Source: Chitinophagaceae bacterium (GTDB lineage: Bacteria; Bacteroidota; Bacteroidia; Chitinophagales; Chitinophagaceae). From it: DNA of 64,000 nucleotides. The DNA is taken from contig JADLCD010000032.1 of the NCBI GenBank assembly GCA_020847395.1, positions 1 to 64,000 of the forward strand. Reading direction: 5' to 3'. Below the pieces are notes generated by a model. That model was not told where the DNA came from. It saw only the letters and a program-made list of their open reading frames with translations, and ran no database searches. The position numbers and the translations under genes are program-made. This document shows, one piece after another, positions 1 through 9,077 of this stretch; the stretch's first letter is position 1, and every line of letters starts with the position of its first letter.

Positions 1-602
1 CTGCGCATGCTGAATTTTTTGAAGAGAAAAGAAAGAACAATTTTATTGTGGGATATGCAGGAACAATAGGACTTGCCAATTGTGTAGACCAGATAATAGA
101 AGCAGCAAAAATTTTGAAAGACCAACCTATTGTATTTGCAATACTTGGTGCAGGGCCTTTAAAAGATAGTTTGATTGAAAAGACAAAAGAGTATGGCTTG
201 CCGAATGTTTATTTTTTTGACAAAGTAAGCAAATCAAAGGTGGCAGCTTTTTTAAGTAATGCCGATCTTTTAATAAATCCCTGGAAAGGAGGGAATTCAA
301 TTTACAACTATGGCGTATCGCCCAATAAATGGATTGATTATATGCATAGCGCAAGACCAATATTAGTATCATTAGATGGCTATTATTGCATCATAAATGA
401 AGCTGAGTGTGGAAGATTTATTCCTGCAGATAGACCTGATTTAATGGCAGAGGAAATTTTGAAATTTAGTAAAATGGATAAAGCTACGCTTCAAAAAATG
501 GGTGAAAACGGGAAGAAATTCCTGGTAGAAAATCTTAATTATGGTATTTTAACGGATAACTATCTTCGGATTATAGATCATACAATTGAGCCAAAATCAT
601 AG
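1..602 (+). CDS. Glycosyltransferase, C-terminal part (gene runs off the left edge)
   Basis: The reading frame is open from base 3, so this is the 3' part of a larger gene; the GTG at 48 is internal and not a start. The visible part, about 200 residues, looks like the C-terminal Rossmann half of a GT-B glycosyltransferase (group 1/GT4 type). It contains an ILGAGPLK-like strand-loop, a VYFFDKV segment, and a stretch around NPWKGGNS followed by SPNKWIDYM and SARPIL, where this family binds the nucleotide-sugar donor. Such enzymes build cell-surface polysaccharide. The acceptor and sugar cannot be told from this fragment. rlmH follows after 18 bases on the same strand. Confidence 0.75.
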   Translation, partial: AHAEFFEEKRKNNFIVGYAGTIGLANCVDQIIEAAKILKDQPIVFAILGAGPLKDSLIEKTKEYGLPNVYFFDKVSKSKVAAFLSNADLLINPWKGGNSIYNYGVSPNKWIDYMHSARPILVSLDGYYCIINEAECGRFIPADRPDLMAEEILKFSKMDKATLQKMGENGKKFLVENLNYGILTDNYLRIIDHTIEPKS

Positions 603-620
603 CAAGGCTTATTATTAATC

Positions 621-1094
621 ATGAAATTTTTATTTTGTTCAATAGGTAAACCAGATACGGCAGATATACAACCTGCAATTAAGGATTTTACCCAAAGAAT
701 ATCTTATTATTATCCTGTTGAATGGAAAATACTCCCAACTATTAAAAATGCTGATGGGCTGTCGGTACATGAAAGAAAACAAAAGGAAGCCGGATTAATT
801 TTAAGTTGTGTAGAAAAAAATGATTTTCTTGTATTGTTATACGAGAAGGGTAAGCTGATTAGCTCCGAACAGCTTGCCGGGTTAATAGAAAATAAAAAAA
901 ACATCAGTATCAAACGTATGGTATTTTGTATCGGGGGAGTATATGGGGTAGACGATACTGTTTTTACAAGGGCTGATTACACATGGTCTTTGTCTCCGCT
1001 TACATTTCCTCACCAAATTGTTCGCTTAATGCTTGCGGAACAGGTATACCGTGCATGCACCATTATTAGAAATGAAAAGTATCACCATGCATAA
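621..1094 (+). CDS. rlmH: 23S rRNA (pseudouridine1915-N3)-methyltransferase
   Basis: The 157-residue length is the usual one for RlmH, a SPOUT-fold methyltransferase that modifies pseudouridine 1915 in helix 69 of 23S rRNA using S-adenosylmethionine. The family-defining C-terminal knot is visible: FCIGGVYGVDD at about residues 100-110, then SPLTFPHQIVR and LAEQVYRACTIIRNEKYHH, the signature end of RlmH. It starts at ATG 621, 18 bases after the glycosyltransferase, and may share its transcript. A rhomboid protease gene follows 60 bases downstream. Nothing in it looks damaged. Confidence 0.95.
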   Translation: MKFLFCSIGKPDTADIQPAIKDFTQRISYYYPVEWKILPTIKNADGLSVHERKQKEAGLILSCVEKNDFLVLLYEKGKLISSEQLAGLIENKKNISIKRMVFCIGGVYGVDDTVFTRADYTWSLSPLTFPHQIVRLMLAEQVYRACTIIRNEKYHHA

Positions 1095-1154
1095 TTTACC
1101 TGATGATAATCCTTTGTTATTTGGCTTTAAAGTATCTTCGGCAAAAATCAACTC

Positions 1155-1799
1155 ATGTCTATTACGCTTGTTATAGTTATACTTACCAGCATAATTTCCA
1201 TAGTAGCAATGAGCAACGCTAAAATGAAAGGAGAACTTATATTTTGGCCTGCGGTAATTAAAAGTAGCGGGCAATATTACAGGTTTTTGTCGTATGGGTT
1301 AATTCATGCAGATTATATCCATCTTTCATTCAATATGCTTTCCTTGTATTCATTTGGTGTGTTTGTAGAAGAACACCTGTTTTCCGCACCCTACTTTTTT
1401 GATGTTAAAGGAAAAATTTTCTTTCTCGTAATGTATGTTGGAGCATTGGTTATATCAACAATACCCGATTATATTAAATATAAAGATGTGTATGGGTATA
1501 CTGCATTGGGAGCTTCCGGAGCTGTGTCAGCAGTTATTTTTGCAGGAATAATACTTCAACCTAACCTGCCCATTCGCTTTATGTTTATTCCTTTTGATAT
1601 TCCGGGCTATATTTTTGGCATACTATTCCTTGGCTTGTCTGCATACCTGGCAAAAAAAGGAACAGGAAATATTGGGCATGTTGCACATTTTTTTGGTGCT
1701 GTGTTTGGCATTGTATTTACTGTGATTGCAGTAAAATTATTCTCAAACAACCATATTGATGTGTTAAGTGAATTTATGCGTTCAATCTTAAACCGTTAG
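1155..1799 (+). CDS. Rhomboid family intramembrane serine protease
   Basis: A 214-residue polytopic membrane protein. The catalytic serine lies in GASGAVSAV (about residue 118), matching the rhomboid GxSG motif. The partner histidine is in HVAHFFGAVFG near residue 175. An upstream HADYIHLSFNM segment matches the conserved loop after TM1, where HxxxN helps form the oxyanion hole. Hydrophobic segments fit a six-helix rhomboid core. Rhomboids cleave membrane-anchored substrates within the bilayer; the substrate is unknown. The gene ends in a 4-base overlap with the convergent tilS. Confidence 0.9.
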   Translation: MSITLVIVILTSIISIVAMSNAKMKGELIFWPAVIKSSGQYYRFLSYGLIHADYIHLSFNMLSLYSFGVFVEEHLFSAPYFFDVKGKIFFLVMYVGALVISTIPDYIKYKDVYGYTALGASGAVSAVIFAGIILQPNLPIRFMFIPFDIPGYIFGILFLGLSAYLAKKGTGNIGHVAHFFGAVFGIVFTVIAVKLFSNNHIDVLSEFMRSILNR

Positions 1800-3160
1800 C
1801 CGGGTTCAAATTTTATTTGTAATATTTTTTTTGTTTTATCCGTTATTTTGAACCTGTCATCTATCCGGTGATTAATAACCCACAATATCTTTTTATTGGA
1901 TTCCACAACCCATATCTTTTCTTTGTCGGATAATGATAATTTTTTATCAATAAGAAATCTTGCAATTTTTTTCTTTTTGGGCATGCCTAAAGGATAGAAA
2001 TAATCTCCCTGTTTCCATTTTCTTATTAATAACGGAAAGCTGATATAATGTGCATCAAGGTTTGCTGTGTTCAAATCAGGCGATATCTTACCAGGTTTCA
2101 TTTCCCTGGCTGCAACTGTTATTTTACCGTTTTGAAACAAGGCGAGCTCATCTTGTTTTTCAATAAGTATTAATCCTGGCAAATCAGGCTGTAAAGATGA
2201 AATGATCAGCCTGTTGCGGTTTTTGAGTATTCTATGGGTAGCTGAGGTAATATACTTCCCTGTTTCACTATGCATCAGCTTTACTATTTCATCAGTTTGT
2301 GCGGGAGTAAAACCATATTCTTTTGCTATTTCAAAAATGATAGTTTTTAAAGGAGATGCCTTAGATAGTTTAAGTATAGGTATAGATGCTTCTCCGCTTT
2401 TATATTCAATTAATTTCTTTTTGTGAAATTCAATTGCCTGGTTATATAAAATTTCGGCATCTCTTAAGTGCGGAATGGTATTGTTTATATTTGAAGATGC
2501 GTGTGGATATGCTGCTTCAATAGCGGGAATAACGTGATGGCGGATGTAATTCCTTGAATATTTGTCGGATGTATTACTTGAGTCTTCACGGTATGATAAC
2601 GCCCGTTGCTGTGCAAAATCAATAATGCTTTGTTTGTGTGCAAATAATAATGGACGAACAATATTATTGGCTTTAGGTAAAATTCCCCTCATACCTGATA
2701 TGCCGGTACATTTAAAAAGATTCATAAGCACAGTTTCCGTATTATCGTTTGCATGATGGGCTGTTAGAATATACCTTGGGGTGAGTTGGTTTTCATTCAG
2801 TTTTTTCCGGGTTTCCAGTATTTCATTAAACCACTCGTACCGCAACTTTCTTGCGGCTACCTGTATAGAGCATTTTTGGGAAGCGGCAAAGGAGAGGGTT
2901 TCGAATTTTTTTGTCAAAATCCGAACCCCGTATTTCCTGGCAATTTCTATCACAAATTCCTCATCTCTGTCACTCTCGGCTTCACGTAGCTGAAAATTGC
3001 AATGCGCCATTGTAAATGTGTAACCTGCCAGGTAACATAATTCGCATAGTGCAATAGAATCAACACCTCCACTCACAGCAATCAATAATGAATCATCAGG
3101 TACAAATAATTGTTGTTCTGTTACATATTCTTTAAATCTATTAAGCAGCGCTATATCCAT
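1796..3160 (-). CDS. tilS: tRNA(Ile)-lysidine synthetase
   Basis: TilS ligates lysine to C34 of the CAU-anticodon tRNA(Ile), changing decoding from AUG to AUA, and is normally essential. The 454-residue protein has the N-type ATP pyrophosphatase PP-loop SGGVDS at residues 30-35. Typical family blocks follow: HCNFQLR, AARKLRYEWF and AHHANDNTETVLMNL. The C-terminal domain (about residue 350 onward) has the tRNA-binding pattern FPLLIRKWKQGDYFYPLGM and a final WVINHRIDDRFKI. It is convergent with the rhomboid gene and lies 18 bases downstream of a small TPR gene on the same strand. Confidence 0.95.
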   Translation of the reverse strand: MDIALLNRFKEYVTEQQLFVPDDSLLIAVSGGVDSIALCELCYLAGYTFTMAHCNFQLREAESDRDEEFVIEIARKYGVRILTKKFETLSFAASQKCSIQVAARKLRYEWFNEILETRKKLNENQLTPRYILTAHHANDNTETVLMNLFKCTGISGMRGILPKANNIVRPLLFAHKQSIIDFAQQRALSYREDSSNTSDKYSRNYIRHHVIPAIEAAYPHASSNINNTIPHLRDAEILYNQAIEFHKKKLIEYKSGEASIPILKLSKASPLKTIIFEIAKEYGFTPAQTDEIVKLMHSETGKYITSATHRILKNRNRLIISSLQPDLPGLILIEKQDELALFQNGKITVAAREMKPGKISPDLNTANLDAHYISFPLLIRKWKQGDYFYPLGMPKKKKIARFLIDKKLSLSDKEKIWVVESNKKILWVINHRIDDRFKITDKTKKILQIKFEPG

Positions 3161-3178
3161 ACTACAATAAATAAATTA

Positions 3179-3490
3179 TCAATCAGCAATATCATCATAG
3201 GCTTCTTTTAACTCATTATATTTTTTAGTATCGCCGGTTGCTTTCGCTTTCGCCATTCCTCTTTCATACCATTCCATAGCCGCTTTATAATCATTCCTGA
3301 TTTCCAGCAATTTACCTAAATGATAATAAGATCCTATATAATCAGGATCTCTTTCCAATATTTTTTTAAATAACGTCAATGCATGATCATAGTCTCCCAA
3401 TTTTTCATATTCCAAAGCAAGCGCATGATTTAAAAAACTATCCTCAGGTTCATGTTTTAAAAATTTCAATAAACTATCAATTTTATTCAT
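3179..3490 (-). CDS. Small tetratricopeptide-repeat protein
   Basis: A 103-residue acidic protein made almost entirely of two to three TPR helices. The spacing and residues of GDYDHALTLFKKILERDPDY and of the next repeat, GSYYHLGKLLE with YKAAMEWYERGM, match the TPR consensus with A, Y and P at the usual places. No signal peptide or membrane segment is visible, so it is probably a cytoplasmic protein-protein adaptor. It precedes tilS with an 18-base gap and is probably co-transcribed with it. Its partner is unknown. Confidence 0.8.
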   Translation of the reverse strand: MNKIDSLLKFLKHEPEDSFLNHALALEYEKLGDYDHALTLFKKILERDPDYIGSYYHLGKLLEIRNDYKAAMEWYERGMAKAKATGDTKKYNELKEAYDDIAD

Positions 3491-3647
3491 ATTAAATTAT
3501 TGTTTATGTATAATTTAATTACACTCACTGTAGCCCGGGATATAGTATAATTTTTTTTTTATAAAGGTACTGTTAAGGCAAAAATTGCACATTTTTTGCT
3601 TAAACGGAATCAGTTTTGTTAAAAGATACCTAATTCCAAAAATCACT

Positions 3648-5483
3648 ATGAAAGCTTTCTTTCTCTTAGTTTATTTATTTATTTCAGCAATAGCTTCTTA
3701 TGCACAGGTGAACGTGTCAGATAGCCTGGCTCTTGTAAACTTATACAATGCCACCAACGGTTCTGGCTGGAAAAATAAGGAAGGCTGGCTTACCCAAAAA
3801 GTAAGTGAGTGGAATGGTATTACAGTTACCGGTAACAGGGTAACCAATATATACCTGGTAAATAATAATCTTAAAGGAACTTTACCTTCATCTATCGGAG
3901 ATCTATCAGCTATAACGGGTATATATTTGAGCAATAATAAACTTGAAGGCAGTATTCCTGAGAGCGTTTACACGCTGTCTGCATTACAGTATTTTTATCT
4001 GAACAATAATCAGATTACAGGTGAAATATCAACTAAGGTTGGAGATTTACAAATGATGATTGAATTAGTGTTAGATCACAATAAGTTGACCGGGCAACTG
4101 CCTGTGTCTTTAGGCAGAATGGCAAGGATGACCGACCTGATTTTATCTAATAATCAGCTTAGCGGGGTAATACCAAAGGAATTGGGAAGAACCTGGTTAC
4201 ATGATCTGAATCTTTCCTATAACCAGTTTAGTGGTTCTTTACCGCCGGAGTTAGCAACAATACCTGATCTGCTGGCACTTCGCCTTAATAATAATTCATT
4301 TTCCGGTTCAATTCCTTCCGGTTATTTCCCCCTGGTATGTTATATCATCGATTTAAGTAACAATAATCTTACCGGGGCACTTCCCGGCGACTTTGGCAAT
4401 AATGCCACTGTAGTATCTGTAAATGTTGGTAATAATCAAATTTCAGGGCAGGTTCCTTCATCAGTTGCAAACCTTACTAATCTTCAATCACTTGAGCTTG
4501 ACAGTAATCAGATTCAGGGATCACTTCCAACTTCTCTGGGAAATTTGCAAAAACTTGTGCGGCTTAATATTAACAATAATAAATTATCAGGTTCTATTCC
4601 CCCGGGTCTTTGTAATTTATCAAACCTGCAGGCGGTAAACCTTAGTAATAATTTATTTACGTTTTCCGGAATGGAGTGTATAGGTAAAAAAAACGATGAA
4701 TCAATTGTTACTGATTACAGTTATAAAAATCAAAAAACGCTTGATTTAAATAATAATAATTCCATACTTTCTGTTTCTGCTGACGGAACTCTTTCAAAAA
4801 ATACCTATATCCTATATAAAGAAGGAGTTGTTGTACAAACCCAAAACGGCGATTCTACTTTCCAGGTTTCCGAGTCAGGAGATTACTGGATTGAAGTGCA
4901 TAATGTTGAAGCCAACGGGTTAGTGTTATATAGTTCGCGTCAGAATGTTGGAAGTGTAATACTACCATTAACCTGGTTAGATTTTACTGCTGTTAACTGT
5001 TCAAATAATGTGTGCCTGGAATGGAAAACAACAAATGAATTGAATACTGCTTATTTTGATGTTGAGCGCAGCGCAGATGGGATAGCGTTCGAAAAAATCG
5101 GGAATGTTCCTTCTGCAAATAAACCCGGTGAGCATACTTATAATTTAAAGGATTATACTCCATTTTATGGAATTAATTATTACCGTATTAAACAAACGGA
5201 TAAAGATGGAGCTTATACTTTCAGCAAGATTGTGAATGTAAATATTAATGCAGCGGGGGTAGCCAGGCTTACTCCAAATCCTGCTAACAACTATTTTGTT
5301 TTAAAAGGCATATTAAAAGCCGAAAAAATAGATGTTTTCAATATTAGCGGTCAATTGGTAAAACAATGGACAAGTGTAGCCGGCAACCAGCAATTAAATA
5401 TTTCTAACCTTCAACCCGGTATTTACATTATTAAGGTGATAGCGGATAAAAATGAGACTAGTCATAAGTTAATAAAACAGTAA
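3648..5483 (+). CDS. Secreted leucine-rich-repeat protein with type IX sorting domain
   Basis: The start at ATG 3648 is preferred over the ATG at 3585 because it opens directly into a signal peptide (MKAFFLLVYLF...SYAQ), giving 611 residues. Residues about 55-350 are plant-type LRRs with the repeated pattern NNxLxGxIPxxLGxL, about ten copies. A spacer of roughly 190 residues with a beta-sandwich look follows. From about residue 540 comes a Por-type C-terminal sorting domain (LTPNPANNYF, then QPGIYIIKV). It is expected to pass the inner membrane by Sec and the outer membrane by the type IX system, ending on the surface or released. Likely role is binding or adhesion; no ligand can be named. 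Confidence 0.88.
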   Translation: MKAFFLLVYLFISAIASYAQVNVSDSLALVNLYNATNGSGWKNKEGWLTQKVSEWNGITVTGNRVTNIYLVNNNLKGTLPSSIGDLSAITGIYLSNNKLEGSIPESVYTLSALQYFYLNNNQITGEISTKVGDLQMMIELVLDHNKLTGQLPVSLGRMARMTDLILSNNQLSGVIPKELGRTWLHDLNLSYNQFSGSLPPELATIPDLLALRLNNNSFSGSIPSGYFPLVCYIIDLSNNNLTGALPGDFGNNATVVSVNVGNNQISGQVPSSVANLTNLQSLELDSNQIQGSLPTSLGNLQKLVRLNINNNKLSGSIPPGLCNLSNLQAVNLSNNLFTFSGMECIGKKNDESIVTDYSYKNQKTLDLNNNNSILSVSADGTLSKNTYILYKEGVVVQTQNGDSTFQVSESGDYWIEVHNVEANGLVLYSSRQNVGSVILPLTWLDFTAVNCSNNVCLEWKTTNELNTAYFDVERSADGIAFEKIGNVPSANKPGEHTYNLKDYTPFYGINYYRIKQTDKDGAYTFSKIVNVNINAAGVARLTPNPANNYFVLKGILKAEKIDVFNISGQLVKQWTSVAGNQQLNISNLQPGIYIIKVIADKNETSHKLIKQ

Positions 5484-5525
5484 AAAACTTTTAAAACTAT
5501 CTGTAAGTTTACAATGATTAGTTGC

Positions 5526-5533
5526 TATATTTG
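5526..5533 (+). promoter_or_regulatory. Possible Bacteroidota -7 element upstream of etfB
   Basis: TATATTTG matches the TAnnTTTG consensus recognised by the Bacteroidota primary sigma factor and lies 65 bases before the etfB start. No convincing -33 TTG partner at the usual 19-21-base spacing was found, so support is the -7 match and position only. Confidence 0.3.
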
Positions 5534-5598
5534 TGTCAAGATAGTTGCATAAACAACTTTATTTTCACAGTGTAATTTCTAATCAAATATCTTGGTAA

Positions 5599-6342
5599 AT
5601 GAAAATTTTAGTTTGCATAAGTAAAGCGCCTGACACCACAACAAAGATAGCCTTCACTGATAATAATACTAAGTTTGCTGCAGATGCTGTTCAATGGATT
5701 ATTAACCCTTATGATGAGTGGTATGCTTTGGTAAGGGCAATAGAGTTAAAAGAAAAAGATGCTTCTGCAGTTATTCATCTTGTAACAGTTGGTGAAGCCG
5801 ATGCTGAGCCTGTTATACGTAAAGCGCTTGCTTTAGGTGGAGATGAAGCTATAAGAATAAACGCATCAAGCCAGGATAGCTATTATATAGCTTCGCAAAT
5901 TGCTGAAGTAGCAAAGCAAGGCGCATACGATTTGATTCTTACCGGTAAAGAAACAATAGATTATAATGGATCTTGCATAGGAGGTATGGTTGCAGAGCTA
6001 TTGAACCTTCCTTATGTTTCACTGGCTACCAAGCTTTTACTAAATGGAAGCAATGCTGTAATTACCCGCGAAATTGAAGGTGGTGAAGAAGTTTGTGATG
6101 TTGCATTACCTGTATTGGTAAGTTGCCAGAAAGGAATGGCAGAAGCACGTATACCCAATATGCGTGGTATTATGGCTGCCAGAACCAGGCCACTTAAAGT
6201 AGTTGAACCAGTGGCAGCGGATAATCTCACAAGTATAGTAAGTTTTGAACTACCCCCTGCAAAAGCCGGTGTAAAACTTGTTCCTGCAGATAATCCTGCC
6301 GAACTGGTAAGATTGCTTCACGAAGAAGCCAAAGTATTCTAA
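5599..6342 (+). CDS. etfB: Electron transfer flavoprotein, beta subunit
   Basis: The 247-residue length and sequence fit EtfB, the AMP-binding subunit of the heterodimeric flavoprotein that takes electrons from acyl-CoA dehydrogenases and passes them to the quinone pool. It opens with KILVCISKAPDT, contains AVQWIINPYDEWYALVRAIELKE, and has the family signature with LTGKETIDYNG and GMVAELLNLPYVSLAT at about residues 115-140. Near the end KGMAEARIPNMRGIMAAR matches the conserved recognition-loop region. etfA follows after 30 bases and the two clearly form one transcription unit. Confidence 0.95.
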   Translation: MKILVCISKAPDTTTKIAFTDNNTKFAADAVQWIINPYDEWYALVRAIELKEKDASAVIHLVTVGEADAEPVIRKALALGGDEAIRINASSQDSYYIASQIAEVAKQGAYDLILTGKETIDYNGSCIGGMVAELLNLPYVSLATKLLLNGSNAVITREIEGGEEVCDVALPVLVSCQKGMAEARIPNMRGIMAARTRPLKVVEPVAADNLTSIVSFELPPAKAGVKLVPADNPAELVRLLHEEAKVF

Positions 6343-6372
6343 AGCATTAAAAAATCCCAAATCTCAAATCAA

Positions 6373-7341
6373 ATGTCAGTTTTAATATTTATAGATCAAT
6401 CTGAAGGACATATAAAAAAAGCTTCTCTTGAGGCATTAAGCTATGGCGTTAAGGTAGCAGAAAACCTGGGAGTAGGTGCGGAGGGTGTAGCATTAGGAAG
6501 TGCAAGTGAAGATCTTGCGGCTTTAGGGCAATACGGTGTAAAGAAAATTTATCATGTAAATAAGGCAACGTTTAATCATTTAGATGCACAGGCGTTTACC
6601 AGCGTAATTGCAGAAGTGGCACAAAGCAGCGGAGCCAAAGTAATTATATTTTCCAATAACGTAGATGGTAAGGCAATAGCTCCGGGGCTGTCTGTTAAAC
6701 TAAAGGCAGCGTTGGTTTCTGGTGCGGTTGCGTTGCCTGATACTGCTAATGGGTTTGTGGTAAAGAAAACAGTATTTTCTGGTAAAGCGTTTGCAAATAT
6801 TTCATTGAATACAGATGTAAAAATTATTGCGCTCAACCCTAATTCTTACCCGGTTAGTGCAACAGGAAGCGGTACAGCCGAAGTAGTTTCTTTTGATGTT
6901 AAAACAGATGCAACAAAAGTTAAAGTAACTGCGGTAAATAAAGTAGAAGGAGAAGTGCCATTGAGTGAAGCAGATATTGTTGTGAGCGGAGGACGCGGCT
7001 TAAAGGGGCCGGAAAACTGGGGAATGATTGAAGAATTGGCAAAATTACTTGGCGCAGCTACTGCATGTAGCCGCCCTGTGGCCGACGCTCATTGGCGACC
7101 ACATCATGAGCATGTTGGACAAACAGGTTTGGCTATTGCTCCTAACTTGTATATTGCCATTGGTATATCCGGGGCTATACAACATCTTGCTGGCGTAAAC
7201 AGAAGTAAAACAATAGTTGTAATTAATAAAGACCCGGAAGCGCCATTTTTCAAAGCCGCTGATTATGGCATAGTTGGAGACGCTTTTGGTGTGGTACCTA
7301 AACTTATAGAAGAGATTAAAAAAGTGAAAGGCGTAGCATGA
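6373..7341 (+). CDS. etfA: Electron transfer flavoprotein, alpha subunit
   Basis: EtfA (322 residues) carries the redox FAD of the electron-transfer flavoprotein. The C-terminal FAD-binding domain is clear: VVSGGRGLKGPENW at about residue 205, SRPVADAHWRPHHEHVGQTG, then YIAIGISGAIQHLAG and NKDPEAPFFKAADYGIVGD. These contact the flavin and its ADP moiety in known ETFs. It lies 30 bases after etfB. The gap includes three 7-nt units (AATCCCA, AATCTCA, AATCAAA) running into the start codon. A rho-independent terminator follows the stop. With etfB it links fatty- and amino-acid oxidation to respiration. Confidence 0.95.
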   Translation: MSVLIFIDQSEGHIKKASLEALSYGVKVAENLGVGAEGVALGSASEDLAALGQYGVKKIYHVNKATFNHLDAQAFTSVIAEVAQSSGAKVIIFSNNVDGKAIAPGLSVKLKAALVSGAVALPDTANGFVVKKTVFSGKAFANISLNTDVKIIALNPNSYPVSATGSGTAEVVSFDVKTDATKVKVTAVNKVEGEVPLSEADIVVSGGRGLKGPENWGMIEELAKLLGAATACSRPVADAHWRPHHEHVGQTGLAIAPNLYIAIGISGAIQHLAGVNRSKTIVVINKDPEAPFFKAADYGIVGDAFGVVPKLIEEIKKVKGVA

Positions 7342-7363
7342 GAAAACACAATGTCCTTCTACT

Positions 7364-7399
7364 AAAACCGCCCCTTTTCAAACAGGTGCGGTTTTTTTA
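7364..7399 (+). terminator. Intrinsic terminator after etfA
   Basis: AAAACCGC pairs with GCGGTTTT (8 bp) around a 16-base loop, followed by a T-rich run. It lies 22 bases after the etfA stop, so it should end the etfBA transcript. Confidence 0.75.
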
Positions 7400-7455
7400 T
7401 TTTAAGTATTCCGGCTTACCATTTTTATAAAATTCTTGTACATTCGCAACAGATT

Positions 7456-8052
7456 ATGAAGAAAATAGAACTGGAAATAGTAGCGCTTTCGCATAGTATT
7501 ACTCAAACTCATTCTTACGCGGTGGTGCTTGGAGAAACCAATGGGTTAAGGCGTTTACCAATTGTTATTGGAGGCTTTGAGGCGCAGGCTATTGCTGTTG
7601 CGCTTGAGCGTATGCAACCCAGCAGGCCCCTTACGCATGACCTTATGAAAAATTTCATGATGGCCTTCAATGTTGAACTCCACGAAATTATAATCAGTGA
7701 TTTACAGGAAGGTATATTTTATTCAAAACTTCTTTGCAGCAACGAGCACGATACCGTAGAAATAGATTCACGTACATCGGATGCCCTTGCGCTTGCTGTG
7801 CGCTTTGGCTGCCCGATATATACTTATGAGCACATACTTGAAAGTGCAGGTATATTGATGGAAGACTCGGGAAAAAAGAAAAAACCCGATGAAGATCAAC
7901 CGGTAGTAAAAGAAACAGGTGGCAGCAAAGATGATCTTAAAGGTATGTCGCTTGAAGATCTCAATCAGTTACTTTCAGAAGTGCTTGAACAGGAAGATTA
8001 TCTCCGCGCAATTGCTATCAGGGATGAGATTAATCACCGGAAGAAAAAATAA
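7456..8052 (+). CDS. Bifunctional nuclease family protein with UvrB/UvrC motif
   Basis: A 198-residue protein. Residues about 1-135 are a BFN/DUF151 domain, recognised from LPIVIGGFEAQAIAVALE, RPLTHDLMKN and SRTSDALALAVRFGCPIYT. Characterised members have DNase/RNase activity, but the cellular role is uncertain. After a charged linker, residues about 165-198 form a UvrB/UvrC-type coiled helical hairpin (LNQLLSEVLEQEDYLRAIAI then RDEIN), a common ending for this family in Bacteroidota. It begins 115 bases after etfA, beyond the terminator, and precedes ispE by 26 bases, so it is probably co-transcribed with ispE. Confidence 0.88.
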   Translation: MKKIELEIVALSHSITQTHSYAVVLGETNGLRRLPIVIGGFEAQAIAVALERMQPSRPLTHDLMKNFMMAFNVELHEIIISDLQEGIFYSKLLCSNEHDTVEIDSRTSDALALAVRFGCPIYTYEHILESAGILMEDSGKKKKPDEDQPVVKETGGSKDDLKGMSLEDLNQLLSEVLEQEDYLRAIAIRDEINHRKKK

Positions 8053-8078
8053 AATTTTCTTTAACTAATTATAATGCC

Positions 8079-8897
8079 GTGGTGGTATTTCCTGATTGTA
8101 AAATTAATATTGGGCTTAACATCACCTCAAAGCGCAGCGATGGCTTTCATAATATTGAAACCATTTTTTATCCCATACAATGGACAAACGTGCTGGAAAT
8201 AACAGGTAAGCAGAATTCCGGTTTACCGGCAATGCATGTTTCAGGCCTGGAAATACAGGGAGACCCGGCAGAGAACATTTGTTTAAAGGCATATTACCTG
8301 CTTAAAAAAGATTTCCCGCAATTACCTTCTGTAGATATTTACCTGCATAAAACTATACCTGCAGGTGCCGGACTTGGAGGCGGTTCTGCTGATGGAGCTT
8401 TTACATTAAAGCTATTAAATACAAAATTCAATCTTGGTTTAACAGGTGCACAACTGTTGCAATACAGTCTGCACCTTGGAAGTGACTGCCCTTTTTTTAT
8501 TTATAATAAACCATGTTTTGCGAGTGGCAGAGGAGAAGAAATGCTTCCCATAACATTAGACTTATCGGCGTATATCATTATGCTTGTGAATCCCGGAATC
8601 CATGTAAATACCGGGTGGGCTTTTTCAAATATCAAATCGTCACAACCGGCTAAATCAATAAAGCATATTATTCAGCAGCCGCCGGAAACATGGAAGTATG
8701 AAATAATTAATGATTTTGAATCTCCTGTGTTTGCAAAATATCCTGAAATAGCCGGGATAAAACAAAAAATGTATGACCTGGGTGCAGTATACGCATCCAT
8801 GTCGGGCAGCGGTTCAACTGTGTATGGCATATTTGCTTCAGATATCGCAGCGCCAAAAGAATGGCCAAAACACTACATTCAGAAATTAATCAGATAA
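8079..8897 (+). CDS. ispE: 4-diphosphocytidyl-2-C-methyl-D-erythritol kinase
   Basis: IspE phosphorylates CDP-methylerythritol in the non-mevalonate isoprenoid pathway. The 272-residue protein is a GHMP kinase: N-terminal CKINIGLNI, phosphate-binding loop PAGAGLGGGSADGAF at about residues 92-106, and C-terminal SMSGSGSTVYGIF. No ATG fits this frame. The start is GTG 8079 or the adjacent GTG 8082, which places the CKINIGL block where family members have it; the nearby ATG 8074 is in another frame. It follows the nuclease gene by 26 bases. Confidence 0.92.
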   Translation: MVVFPDCKINIGLNITSKRSDGFHNIETIFYPIQWTNVLEITGKQNSGLPAMHVSGLEIQGDPAENICLKAYYLLKKDFPQLPSVDIYLHKTIPAGAGLGGGSADGAFTLKLLNTKFNLGLTGAQLLQYSLHLGSDCPFFIYNKPCFASGRGEEMLPITLDLSAYIIMLVNPGIHVNTGWAFSNIKSSQPAKSIKHIIQQPPETWKYEIINDFESPVFAKYPEIAGIKQKMYDLGAVYASMSGSGSTVYGIFASDIAAPKEWPKHYIQKLIR

Positions 8898-9077
8898 GGC
8901 TTATCTTGCACTAAATCATTTTATAAAACACTCTGCTTACATATTATCTTTCCTGGATCAGAACCTTGATTTCCTTAATCATTAATAAAGGTTCTATTAT
9001 TTCCCGGGTATCTTTTAGTGATACTGTTTCTCCGGTATTTATTGTATATTATTATTTTACTGTTGTAATTATTCTTT